Shown: positions 21,101-31,754 of the stretch, piece after piece
Position numbering within the stretch: the stretch's first letter is position 1
Layout: every line of letters starts with the position of its first letter
DNA from: Sanderia malayensis
Lineage: Eukaryota; Cnidaria; Scyphozoa; Semaeostomeae; Pelagiidae
Length of the DNA stretch: 64,000 bases
Assembly (NCBI GenBank): GCA_013076295.1
Contig: RQOL01000828.1
Coordinates: 1,922,001-1,986,000 of the forward strand
Direction of reading: 5' to 3'
Made by a program: the position numbers and the translations under genes
The notes under the pieces: model-generated
What the model saw: the letters and a program-made list of their open reading frames with translations, nothing else
Told to the model about the DNA's origin: nothing
Databases searched by the model: none

Positions 21101-24068
21101 GCTTTGAAAAAGAAAGGTTTGAAATCTGTAGGCTTATGCGAATAGTTTTTGGAAGTCATTTGAAACTGGAATATCTTCAATAAATATAGCCACAAGATTG
21201 GTTTATTTCGGCTGCTCGTACAAAATGAATTTGTTTTATTAAAGGTTGGAGGCCTCGCAGAAGTATAATGGTGTGCAGCTGGGATGCGGAGGAGTATGGA
21301 ATTCATGGATCTACGGAATGGGTTGAGGTAGAAGTGGCATTTGCAATTCATCAACGACTCCTACACTTATAAACAAATATTAACCTATTCCATCTGCTTC
21401 TATTGACAGGAACACCAGTCAATACTTCGAGAAAGAGCAGTTGCATATCTCAATGTTGACATTGCAGTCGAAGGTAAAATCCATTGTTCAATTTGCCAAG
21501 TGATACGTATTGTGAATTCTCACTGTCTTTAACAACTTTCCTCCGGAATTTACTTCAATCTCGCATTTGGAACCGATGGTCCAATGGGTCCAAAATTGGC
21601 TTAAAATGTTCAGAAACCGGAGGTGATCCAAATTTCTCTCCACGTTCTTGGGTCTCAATTCCTTTTAGAATTGGTGAGATAGAAAAAGCCTATTTCAGAT
21701 ATCTGGAGTATAGGATCTATTTAAAGCATGTCAATTTCTTATTTTAGGAAATTACACGGTCCGCCTACGTGGCACGCCTGAGTTAGACAATGCATTCTTT
21801 GATGCAACGAAAAAGGTGAAGCGTCTTCTTGCACACTGCCATTCCAAAATGCATAATGCTTGGGTCATGCTAATGGCAGTATTAGCTATTGTATCAGACA
21901 CGTGGTAGCACGATGTTTGCAGTGATATACAATCTGCATTTATTTTCCAGGTACCCGCTCCTGATGCCAATACGAATTTGTTCGAAGACTGGCTTAAAAA
22001 GAACCGCAATCCAAGTGCTCCAAGTGAGCCTAAGTAAGTTAACGAGCTTTCGGTGGCAGCAGCCTAATCGCATAGTTCTAGATAAACAAGATTTCGAGAC
22101 CGAATCAATAATTTTATCGCAACAATGCTCAAATGAACAAGCAATTGAAAGTTCTAGAGATGGCCCATGCTCAATACGGAGAGTTCATAATAGCACATAC
22201 TGTAAACAACCGCACCTATTGTTCAAGTACAATAGCCTATTGTCTTTTCTATTGTTTTGAGCAGGATTTTCAGCCTGTCACTGGTTCTTATATGCGGGTG
22301 TTTACTGTACACCAAGAGTCGATGTTGATCGATAATTAATTCCTTCTAGGACAATCGTGGCAACATCTGGCAGTGACTATAAGCCATTCTACCATACGAT
22401 TGGAATATCGTGCGTAGATCTTCGCTACATGTTTGCAAAGGTTTTCTCTACTTTTCATAATATGACTTTAAATTGACCCCAGAGCGACTTATGATCTTTT
22501 GACCTGTTCGCCTTGCAATACAAGGTTGCAAAGGCCATTTTTGTCTTCTTCTAAATTGGCCTCACCATAAGTTGTCACGTTTGCACTGTTCTCATTGATG
22601 TGATGCTGACAAACGCTATCGTTGTCTTTTGTATTATGACCTTTCGAGTTCACCCTCAACCTTTGTCCTTTGGCCCGCCTGCCACTGATTCTTATGTCCA
22701 TTTTCAAAGTTGCCAGGCACAACTTACCCATACATGTACCCGATGTACCACTCGTTGCACGACACGTTTCGGTGGATGACAAAGTTCGTTGACCCCGACT
22801 ACCGATATCATCTTACAACTGGCAAAATGTGGGCCAGCTTGGGTCTGATTCTGGCAGACTCTCTTGTTTTACCGTTCAACCTGTCACGAGCTGCTGACAA
22901 AGTCAGCTACTACGCCTCCAAATTCGACAAGGATCACAAACAATACTTGTCACCGCAGAACATTTCAACTGGTATGTGCCCCAATATTGATACTGTCCTC
23001 TATCGTGCTACGACTTGTTGAATTAAATTTAATAGCAAAAACAGGGGTTCTTGCAACAGGTCTCTGTTTCATGCTGAAAATGAAAACGAGGCTGCCTATT
23101 TCGTTGGGTAACAAACCAGTTCAAGAGTAAAACAGTTAATTCATTTATTTTCAGAACTTTTGGTAAAAGCAGCCGATAACCTGACGAAAGCTGTTGCAAA
23201 TTTCGAACAAGAACTCAAAGGCTTAGATAGAGAAGAGTAAGACCACTTACCTTTGAAATATTGTCCCTTCTTTGACTCTTCAAGGCTCAAATCTCATGTC
23301 ATGATATTTAATAACTGCTCTATTGTAAGAAGTTGTCGCGACGTGACTTGTCTTGAGTGGTACAGTTCAAGGTTGGTGCAAACGAGAGATTCACACATCT
23401 GTCTCTTTTTCCAGCTCTCTGAAAGTCAGAATGGCAAACGATAGGATCATGAGCTTCCAGAGACAATTCGTGCATCAAACTGGGTTGATGGGAAGAGACG
23501 ATTTAAGGTGAATAATTCATTGCAAAGAATTAATCAATCGATATGGTTTGGTGTTATAGTAAAAACACTATGCAGGCCATAAAACGAGCCCACTACGCAC
23601 TCGCACATGTCAAGAACTCGCATGTATATTCTATTAGCAGGGAAGCATGCACTGATGGAAGGGAGGAAAGCCCCCCAGCCCTCCCCAAGGACGCAGAGAT
23701 CTTAGGAACCTTAAGATCCATAGATTTTTTCTGAGATTTGAGTCAACTTGTTTTGGGTCTTCAGCAACAAAGACACCTATGTTTGATGGATTTCTAGATA
23801 TCCATATTATGCTGCTTGTATGCATGTCCTGCAGAAATAGATTTTCCTTCTATCAATACCTGATTGTCTCACACGTAGGAATGTTGTTTACGCAACGAGG
23901 TCAGGAATCATGGTGTCTGGCAATAAATTCACAGCCATAGGCCAGGCAATTAAAAGAGCTTATGACGGAAAAGATAAAGATTGGGATGAGGTAAAACGTC
24001 AGATCATGATTGCTGTCTTTCATTTGCAAGAAGCAGCGCAGTCGTACGAAAGTCTCAAAGTAAAGTAA
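18145..24068 (+). CDS. glutamate carboxypeptidase II (NAALADase/PSMA-like), complete, 16 exons
   Basis: A 746-residue type II membrane metallopeptidase of family M28B, which removes C-terminal glutamate from N-acetyl-aspartyl-glutamate or folyl-polyglutamate in the best-known members. A short cytoplasmic N-terminus is followed by one hydrophobic anchor ([19 protein letters not shown], about 14-32). The dinuclear zinc site is complete: H377, D387, E425, D453 and H552, with catalytic E424 in SWDAEEYG. Most of these fall at the same residue numbers as in human PSMA. Exons: 18145-18404, 18856-19132, 19342-19464, 19579-19762, 19955-20048, 20700-20866, 20997-21116, 21245-21327, 21410-21473, 21748-21815, 21951-22033, 22350-22440, 22710-22971, 23155-23236, 23415-23507, 23879-24068. 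All phases agree. Paralogues such as NAALAD2 cannot be excluded. Confidence 0.95.
20126..20477 (+). repeat. two-copy tandem duplication in carboxypeptidase intron 5
   Basis: Two direct copies of 170-185 bp start at 20126 and 20310, each opening TATACATAAAGTAA and containing CAGCCCTCGGGACCAA and CTAGAGAGCTGAAAC. A third start at 20478 is truncated. Confidence 0.8.
22200..22307. mobile_element. MITE-like element, copy C, with TA duplication
   Basis: A 108-bp member of the same family as 12513-12658. It starts CTGTAAACAACCGCACC, ends ATATGCGGGTGTTTACTG, and is flanked by TA on both sides. It lies in carboxypeptidase intron 11. Confidence 0.72.
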
Positions 24069-24866
24069 AAGCAAGGTAGACAGCAAAAACTCTTTTTAAC
24101 ACGGTAATCTACACCACAGCAAAGTAGACAAGTACATGAGTACAATGTACATTTTATCTTGAATACATTCTATTTTTTAACTAATTTTTGGCTTCCTTGG
24201 GTATCACAATAAGATTACTCTTTCGATTTCTCGATGTCTTGGTCTCTGGAGATCTGAACCAAGGTCTCTTTGGTCCTTGGTCTATTTTAGCCAGCTTGCA
24301 TATTAATCAAAATGAATACTGTATTTTTTACGTTAACTTTGAAAGCAGCAATAACAATACAAGCTTTATAATCAACTGAAATTGTCATATTGTTGATTAG
24401 CATAATTAATGTATATCTAATCGATTATTGATTGACATAATTAACATTGATTTTGCTTACGAAAAAAGGCAAGTTGATATCTCTTTTCTGAAACATTCTC
24501 CGAACATTTATTCGCCGGCGAGTTTTACATACATGCAAACATAATATATACATGATAATGTTGACAGGATATTATTGCACCAATTGTTTCGAGTTAAGTT
24601 GTTTTTTGACTCTTATCAAAATTCATACAGTATTGCTCCATTCATACAGTCAAAGGTCATTATTTTGAACCAAGAAAGGTCAAGTTCTGCTTTGGGAGCC
24701 AAGCAGAAATTGGACCATTTTAAGTCTCTCTACATTGTCCGAAAACCCGTGTCTATGTCGTGTCGTACAACAACAATTGTGATTATGTCGGGTGCTTGTT
24801 TTATGACGTCAGAGTTCCTTCTTGGTCCTGAAGTGCATGTCTCAAATGTTTTCAGCTAAATAGGCG
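24069..24866. other. convergent intergenic region
   Basis: 3' flanks of the carboxypeptidase gene (plus) and the first K2P channel (minus). No further gene seen. Confidence 0.6.
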
Positions 24867-26148
24867 TTACAAATGAGTGTTTTGTACAGCAACTTCTTCA
24901 TCGCCTTCTTCAACTGCGACAACCTCTTCATCAGCATCCGAATCTCCCTCTTCGTAATGACAACAATGACATGTTTTCAGACCTTTGAACCTAAATTTGA
25001 CCTTTTGACTCAAGGTCAGAACAGAGTCGACAAGACCGGAGAGAACGCTCAACCCTACGACCAATGACAGTCCGTAGAAATCGATCGAATCAGCCGGACT
25101 GGTTATGTCACCATACCCAATCGTTGTGAATGCGACAAAGTAGAAGTATATAGCATCGATCAAGGAGATATTAAATATTGAAATAGAAGCGAAAAAAGCT
25201 GCGCCACATATGATGCATATCCACATGATGACAAACAAGTAGAAACAGCGCTTCACACTCTTGTATTTGATTGGCGTGTTGCCTTTACACTTTCTGTGTA
25301 CCCACATCATCAACTTGTTTACAATGGCCGAAATGATAGAACCAATGTAGGCCATGTACGACAACATGGCTGGTATCCCGATCAATGCGTATGGGATCAC
25401 AAGCAGCTTTCCGGTGTCTGATTTTGGTGTAACAACGCCGAAACCTGGCAATCGAAACAACAAACGGGCTTACTAGAGCTTCGAGAAGTGCAAAATTAAA
25501 CATGAAATTGCCTGAGAAATAATTATGGATACGTACATGACATACTTACAGATATAGATTATAAGTACATGACATACTTACAGATATAGATAGAAAGACA
25601 GATATTGATGCAGATTCAAAGACATATATTGATGCAGATACAAAGACATATATTGATGCAGATACAAAGACATATACGGATGCGAGATGCAGGTACTGGA
25701 AGCTCACGTACTAAAGATACCAACCTATGGTCGTGACAGTTAATGCCGAAAACCGGTACCATTTTAAGCAGCTTTGATACACAACTAGCGCTTTAGGATG
25801 AGACGATATTGGGTCAGGTACATTGTAATGCTTTTTATACATTAAATACATTGCATGCTTTTGCTGTTCAGTCAAACTTTGACCAGTTTTATTTGCCAGT
25901 CCTGCAAACAATGCCTTGTAGCTCTTGATATCCTTGACAACTAATGGATAGTAGTAGTCTGCAGCTACTTTCTCGTGATTGGTAACACAGTGCCATACGT
26001 TTAAATTATCTTCAACGTAAGAGAACAGTATCCATCCCACGAGTTCGTACAGTATTATCAACATGCCACCTTTAAACAAGCCCCAAGATGTGGACCAAAA
26101 CGTGCGACAACAAGGACGCTGGCAACAGGAGATTCCACGGCCAGCCAT
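24867..26148 (-). CDS. two-pore-domain potassium channel (K2P) A, two exons
   Basis: A 333-residue K2P channel, a plasma-membrane potassium leak channel built as a dimer. Topology: M1 about 28-45 (MLIILYELVGWILFSYV), a long extracellular cap, P1 with filter TTIGFG (split by the intron), M2, M3 (YLFVIMWICIICGAAFFAS), P2 with TTIGYGD, M4, and a tail rich in Cys and acids. Exons are 26148-25725 and 25444-24867. The intron is in phase 1 inside the filter glycine codon, a position described for animal K2P genes. P1 has Phe where most potassium filters have Tyr, a known K2P variant. The subfamily is not assignable by eye. Neighbour 27930-29269 is its divergent paralogue. Confidence 0.92.
25595..25690 (+). 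repeat. 24-bp minisatellite in the K2P A intron
   Basis: About four units resembling ACATATATTGATGCAGATAC, each followed by AAAG. Confidence 0.75.
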
Positions 26149-27929
26149 CTCTGATGTTAAGTGTCCATAAATGCCTGATTTCGTTAAATCGATGTGATGA
26201 TAATAACTTCGTTCGGCTTGTCGAAGAGGTCAATTCATGCCAATCCGAGGTTGGGAAATGCGAAAGCAAGTCCAACATGAAGCCATTTTGAATCAGCCAA
26301 ATATCCAGGCAACGTTAAATTGCCGATGGTATCAAGTCAAACATCATGTCACGTTAAATCAATAAGCGAAGAAAGCAATGAATTATCTCCTATAGTTTGC
26401 TCTGTTATATCTCGATTCAGCTGGTGGAATTATCTAACGCCAACTACTTGAATAACTTCAGCTGAATGAAAGCACGTATATAGGAAAATTGGTTAGATCT
26501 GCATGAATAGGTTGATTGATTCCTTGGAGTGATAAGATATTCTATGGAATCCATTATATTCACCGGATTAGCGGATTTTATTGATAGCTAGAACCAGAGG
26601 CGACATATTTTCATGAATATAGCAACCGAATAAGGATACGTCAAGGCATACACTGTTTCTTCATGATTTTGTGAATCATATTAATAATTCATAAAAATCT
26701 AAATTAAATATGAAAAAGCCATAGAGCGTACAGCACGAGCCAATCTTTTACCAGCGTAAGAGATATCATGTGTCATACTGTTGAGACAAAAGTAAAAATT
26801 TGAATACCGGTTATAATTCATGCATGAAAGCAAAGCTTTTAATGCACAGATTAGGGCAAAGCTTTTAATAAGCTCAGAAAATAGAAAATTACCAAAACAC
26901 AACACGTGTGCTAATTGGCATTGTAAGCTCCCCGCGCTTGAAAACCTGACTCGGTGAAAATACGAAATGGTCTCGCGGGTAGCAACTGCAGGTAACATGA
27001 TTATTATGACCACTAGTAAAAAGTAGAGGTTTTGCAACACATAGCATGGGGTTTAGTTGAGTTTTATTCAATAGATTTGAAGTCTCGAGGAGGAGAAACA
27101 GTAAACAACGACAAACTATGAAGCGAAACTGATTACCATGCAAAATCGATAATAAAAAAGGATTGGAATCTAGTGTCCTTGTGAAAACCTTTGTGGTGGA
27201 CACAGTCTCATAAGAACCTGCTGATGCTAACACTTTCAGAGGATTACTAAATTCGATATGGACTGCTGGAAAAGCCATTGCGACTTTAGAAGCCTTTTGT
27301 TCTTCTAATAATACGATAAGAGTCAAAGAGCCTTACGTCTAATCTAATGCACGGTAAGTAACAAGAAGCGTAAACCACTTAAACAGATCGCTAAAGCACA
27401 AAACTGTTACTCAAACATCATACAGCTGTAACTCTATTGCAGATACAACAAACAAAGCAATAAAATAAGCAAGGAAAAATCACGCAAGAAAAATAAACAG
27501 GAGTCTTCAAGTAAATCAGTACATGAAACGAAGAGCCGCATTTTCATAAATACAGTAACCAACCACAGCATACATTACACCTAGGGCATACCTAATTCAC
27601 AGTGTTCGTGAAATCCTATTAATATTTCACAAGGCGAGAAGTTATGCATGAAAGAGCAGAGAAAAGACAAACACGCATTGAGCATCGTGATTAAGCTTCG
27701 AGCAGAGTAGTACTATACAACAAAGAGTAAACAAGCTTCAAATCAAGCAGTACAACAAATAGCAAGGCAAGCAGAATTAAGCTAACATTAGCTTACATGT
27801 TAGTATCGACTCGGCAGTGACTATAGCAACAAATCAATCAATCAACAAGGAGCAGGCACACGTAAAAGCAATCAACCAACAGGCAAATCAAGCAGCAACA
27901 AAAAGAAGTCAGCCATATAATCAACACAA
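26149..27929. promoter_or_regulatory. shared upstream region of the two K2P genes
   Basis: 1.8 kb between divergent start codons. It is AT-rich and contains no supported gene. Both promoters should lie here. No recognisable element was found. Confidence 0.45.
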
Positions 27930-29269
27930 ATGCCTTCTATTACCAGTTGCCAGTGCAATGGTGCTTGGACAAAAACCTTGAAAGGTTTTTTCAAACGATT
28001 CTTAGTAGTGGCAAGCATTCAGATTTTTGGTTTGTTCTTGTATACGTATATCGAAGAAGGCTACCCGTTAACAGATTGTTTATTTAACAAGGAGAAAGTA
28101 AACAGTCTGGCAAATCCAAAAACAATTCCCAAGCCCAAGACAGCCCTCTACATCGGTCTCGATGCCATCCTGAATGGAAGTCTGACACCAAAAGCATTTG
28201 AAACGTACGACAATGAAATCGAGAAGTACTTCAGTGCGCAGATATCAAAGCCCAGCATTCAGCGGAACGTCACTCTTCGTGAATTCTGCTCAAAATGGTA
28301 CATGTTCTCTGCAATAACACTTACGACTGTAGGTGAGTGATAGGTATATAGCTGTATGTATGTGAGGGAAATAGAGTAAATTACTCGTTACTGCCTCCCA
28401 CTCCTGTCGATTTGATGATTTGATGAGGTCAACTTCCAAGCTTGTGAGCAATAGCAGTAGTCAGTGCGCAAAAAGAACTTTACTAGCTAGGTACAGTAAC
28501 AGGTGTTGTATTAGATTGCCATTATAGACGACATTGTTTGGGGGAGGGGAGGGATGAAAGAGAGACGGTGTCTACTTCTTCTTTGATTTCAGATGAAAGA
28601 AACGCACAGTCCGCTATCGTAGAGTCTTATAACCGGTTGTCTTCTTCAATTGTAGGCTATGGCAACGTCGTTCCAAAGACAGTAGCCGGCAAGTATCTTC
28701 TCTTTCCATATTGTTTGGTTGGCATTCCAGCCATGTTGTTCTTTCTCGCCTACATTGGCAAGATGCTAGCTGATATTTCGAGCTTCTTTGTCACCAAGAC
28801 AAGCTGCACAGCAACAAATACAAACAGTGTCAAATACAAAGAATTAAAATCGTTTATCGTGACATTCGTGATTCTCTGGGCATGGATTCTGATCGAGGCC
28901 GCGTTTTTACATTTACAAAAAGACGGCTCTAGCCTCTCATTCGTGGACGGTGTCTATTTCTTCTTTGTTTCGTTCACGACAATCGGATACGGTGACATCA
29001 CGAGTCCGACAACGCAGCCTCTATTTGAATTCAGGCTTTACGTAGGCCTCTCTCTCATGTCGGCCACGGTGAACTCGTTTCAAGAGTTTTATCAGAAAAA
29101 AATCAGCAACCAGAGTGCTTCACAGCAGAGAAAAAAGAAATTGTGTTGCTGCTGTCCTAAACATTCTGCAGTTGGCACAGCAGAAGACAAAAAGAATGAG
29201 GAGAGAATTGTTGTAAAAGGAATCGAGAAACAGGACACTAACCACAGAGAGCTTTTCACTTACAAGTAA
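27930..29269 (+). CDS. two-pore-domain potassium channel (K2P) B, two exons
   Basis: A 338-residue K2P channel. M1 is about 24-42 (FLVVASIQIFGLFLYTYI). The cap has possible N-glycosylation sites (NGS, NVT). P1 filter is TTVGYG and P2 filter TTIGYGD, with hydrophobic segments between. The tail is basic, with a Cys run (KKKLCCCCPKH). Exons are 27930-28332 and 28656-29269. The single intron falls in phase 1 in the glycine codon of the P1 filter, exactly as in the divergent neighbour, so the pair most likely arose by inverted duplication. P1 differs in keeping the canonical Tyr. Confidence 0.93.
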
Positions 29270-30109
29270 TTGTCAAATAACAAACGATTCTGATGACTAT
29301 AAATACTTTTCAAGATGCCAGCACAAATAGTTACCATGCCCTACCTGGTGATGTCAAGGACGTTTTGTACTAATCCCAAGACACTTGCTGAACAAGAAAA
29401 ACAAAAGCATATTTTTAACATATTGAGTCAGAACTTGTAAATATAGCCAAATTGAATTGAATATTTATGCCATATAATAATATTAATGATAATATTAATA
29501 ATATTTTATTGTACTTATTGATATACATTATCAAAAGGTTTCAATGTAGTGTGCCACTAATTTTACAACCTATAAAACATGACATTAGTTCAACTAACAG
29601 TTTAGTCATTTAAAACATTAGTTATCGTGATTAAAGAAGGTCTATGATAGATCAAAAATTGTCACTGAAAAGTCTTGTGTTTTTGTGAAATAATAATAAT
29701 AATATTAAGACTAAATAATATTGTGGGGCATAAACATTCAGTGTAATCAAGCAATAAAAGCAAGAAAGTTGGGAATACTATCAGATCCAAAGTCCTTCAA
29801 AAGACAGCACTATTGGGCAGGGCCAGAATTCTAAGACAAGTTTTATGGGTGTAGGACACCGAATAAAGATGACTTGATGCCTTTGAAAACTTGCTGCTTT
29901 CTGCTATCGAGTCTAAACTGGTTATAACATCAATACCATACCAAAACGTGCAATGTAATATTAGTAACAGTACAGGTAGTGTGTTGAAGAAGTATTGTAA
30001 ATTAGTGTTAAACACTTTCTATTGAAATACAATATGGCTCTTGTAGAAGAACGCTGAAATTAGTTGAATTGTAAAAGTGTGAAAGTTTTGTAGAGCCCCT
30101 GGCAGATTA
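29270..30109. other. convergent intergenic region with a candidate poly(A) signal
   Basis: 3' flanks of K2P B and PHPT1. An AATAAA at 29753-29758 could end K2P B with a long 3' UTR. AT-rich with ATT/AAT runs. Confidence 0.45.
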
Positions 30110-31109
30110 TTAATATCCCTCATTTGAGAATGTAATTTCATTATAGTTTGGGTATATCTCTTTCAACAGTTCAACAGTTATTTTGTGGTCAGCTGGGCCG
30201 TAGGCCTAAAAGAGAAAAGATTTTAAATAGCAAGAGACAGATGCAAGGTCTCATGGAGGTGCAAAGTGCAGGGTAGTTGGTTTTGAATGAAAGAGTATGG
30301 CAGTAGCATCAGAAACGTTTGTCCAGACAGATGAAAGACATCTTGAGGTGAAGATTAGAAATGAGGTTGTCAACCTTGTCCTTTTAGTCAGTTCACAAAT
30401 ATAGACATCAGTGAAAGATGCACATGAACCAAAACATACTTTATTGGGGAGGCAGCAACAGATCTTTTAAGCACATGTGCATTATCAAAAGGAGTCTAAT
30501 ATAGCTCTTGTCAAAGCAAACAAATTGCCACCCAACTGGTTGTTCAAATAATTAAAGTTAAACTGTACTGGAAATCTCATAAATGAAATATAGGCATTAA
30601 ATAGACATACCATTGAATATCCATATACAGTAATTTTCTTTTTCTGTGCGTCGTGTTGAATTCTGCCACCTCCGCAACACTTGGGTTTCAAACCAAGAGC
30701 TTCCAAGCCTGGTGCTACTTGTTCAAAAATATCAGCTGCAAAATAAAAATAATGAAAGCCTAATGCCTTAAATAGAAAAATGTAAACCCATTTGATTCAT
30801 ATTCGAGCCGGTATCTTGCAGACCCAGGTTTGAGGCTTAGTTCCACCCTGGTATAAAATACTCTAAAGATACAAAAAGTGGGCGTGTACAGGGAAGGGAG
30901 GCCTAGGCCTAAGAACTTAGGCCTAATACCAAAACTGTTCGCAGAATAACACACCACTTACCATGAAATTCCGCCCAGTCATACCCTCTAGCAATGAATT
31001 TCGAATTAGATCCATCAGTTACTTTAATTAAGACATATTTGAATCTTCCAGAGCTATCTATATCAATACTATCTATAGCCTGCAGCTTTTCTCCAAGAGA
31101 TGCAGCCAT
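30110..31109 (-). CDS. PHPT1: 14 kDa phosphohistidine phosphatase (Janus family), three exons
   Basis: A 122-residue protein that removes phosphate from protein histidines. The family hallmarks are present: [32 protein letters not shown] (His is the catalytic residue, H53 in human), [27 protein letters not shown] and the C-terminal FSNEGY. Exons are 31109-30962, 30735-30611 and 30205-30110, phases 1 and 0. The ATG at 31109 gives the family's usual length (human 125). An upstream in-frame ATG at 31157 would add 16 residues. Confidence 0.95.
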
Positions 31110-31754
31110 AACTTGTTTTTGAAAAAACAACACGTGGTGGTGGAATGCTTGACGCATGCGTTTCCCGTCCCGCCAAGCAAGCGGCTCGAGCCCAGAGGCT
31201 CAAAGTTCAAAAAGAGTGACGTAATTGACAACAATGACAAAAAAGAAAAAAATCTAAATCATTTGGTGTTATGTTTGTGATCTGGACAAAACATAATTTG
31301 CAGTGGATACAAGTCGTGAAAATAGTAATATTTATAAAATTTAAACAAAATTAAACGACTATAAAATGAACTGCGCATACTTTAGGGTGAAGTAAGTACA
31401 TTTGACATCAATGAAAAAGGTGCAAAGATTGAAGACATCATCTAAATGACAATTGATAAGTTGTATTGGATACAGGAACAAATAGAGAAAACGGAATAGT
31501 ATTTGCGACGAAATGATGGCCCAATTCGCATCATGGCAAAGTCACTTTGGTACACACTGGATTTAAGAAGCAACAGTTGACTTGAAGATAAATGGATAAC
31601 GAAACTACGAGCAGAAAGAGAGTGGAGCAAAATAAATGGAGGCATTACTATCAGAAGAGACGCTTCAATACACGAGAATACAAGTCAGAAACATTGCCAT
31701 TAACAAATATGAGCCATCAATTCAGACATCAAAACACACAAAAAATCACAGCGA
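31110..31754. other. gap between PHPT1 and the zinc-finger gene
   Basis: PHPT1 promoter side and the 3' flank of the zinc-finger gene. No gene seen. Confidence 0.5.

Noticed and set aside
22710..22971. Frame conflict in carboxypeptidase exon 13
   Set aside because: Choosing the TTTTCAAAG acceptor in place of the later GCCAG restores phase 0 and the conserved YPMYHS.
26889..27326. 145-codon minus-strand frame between the K2P genes
   Set aside because: No recognisable protein features or splice partners; AT-rich chance frame.
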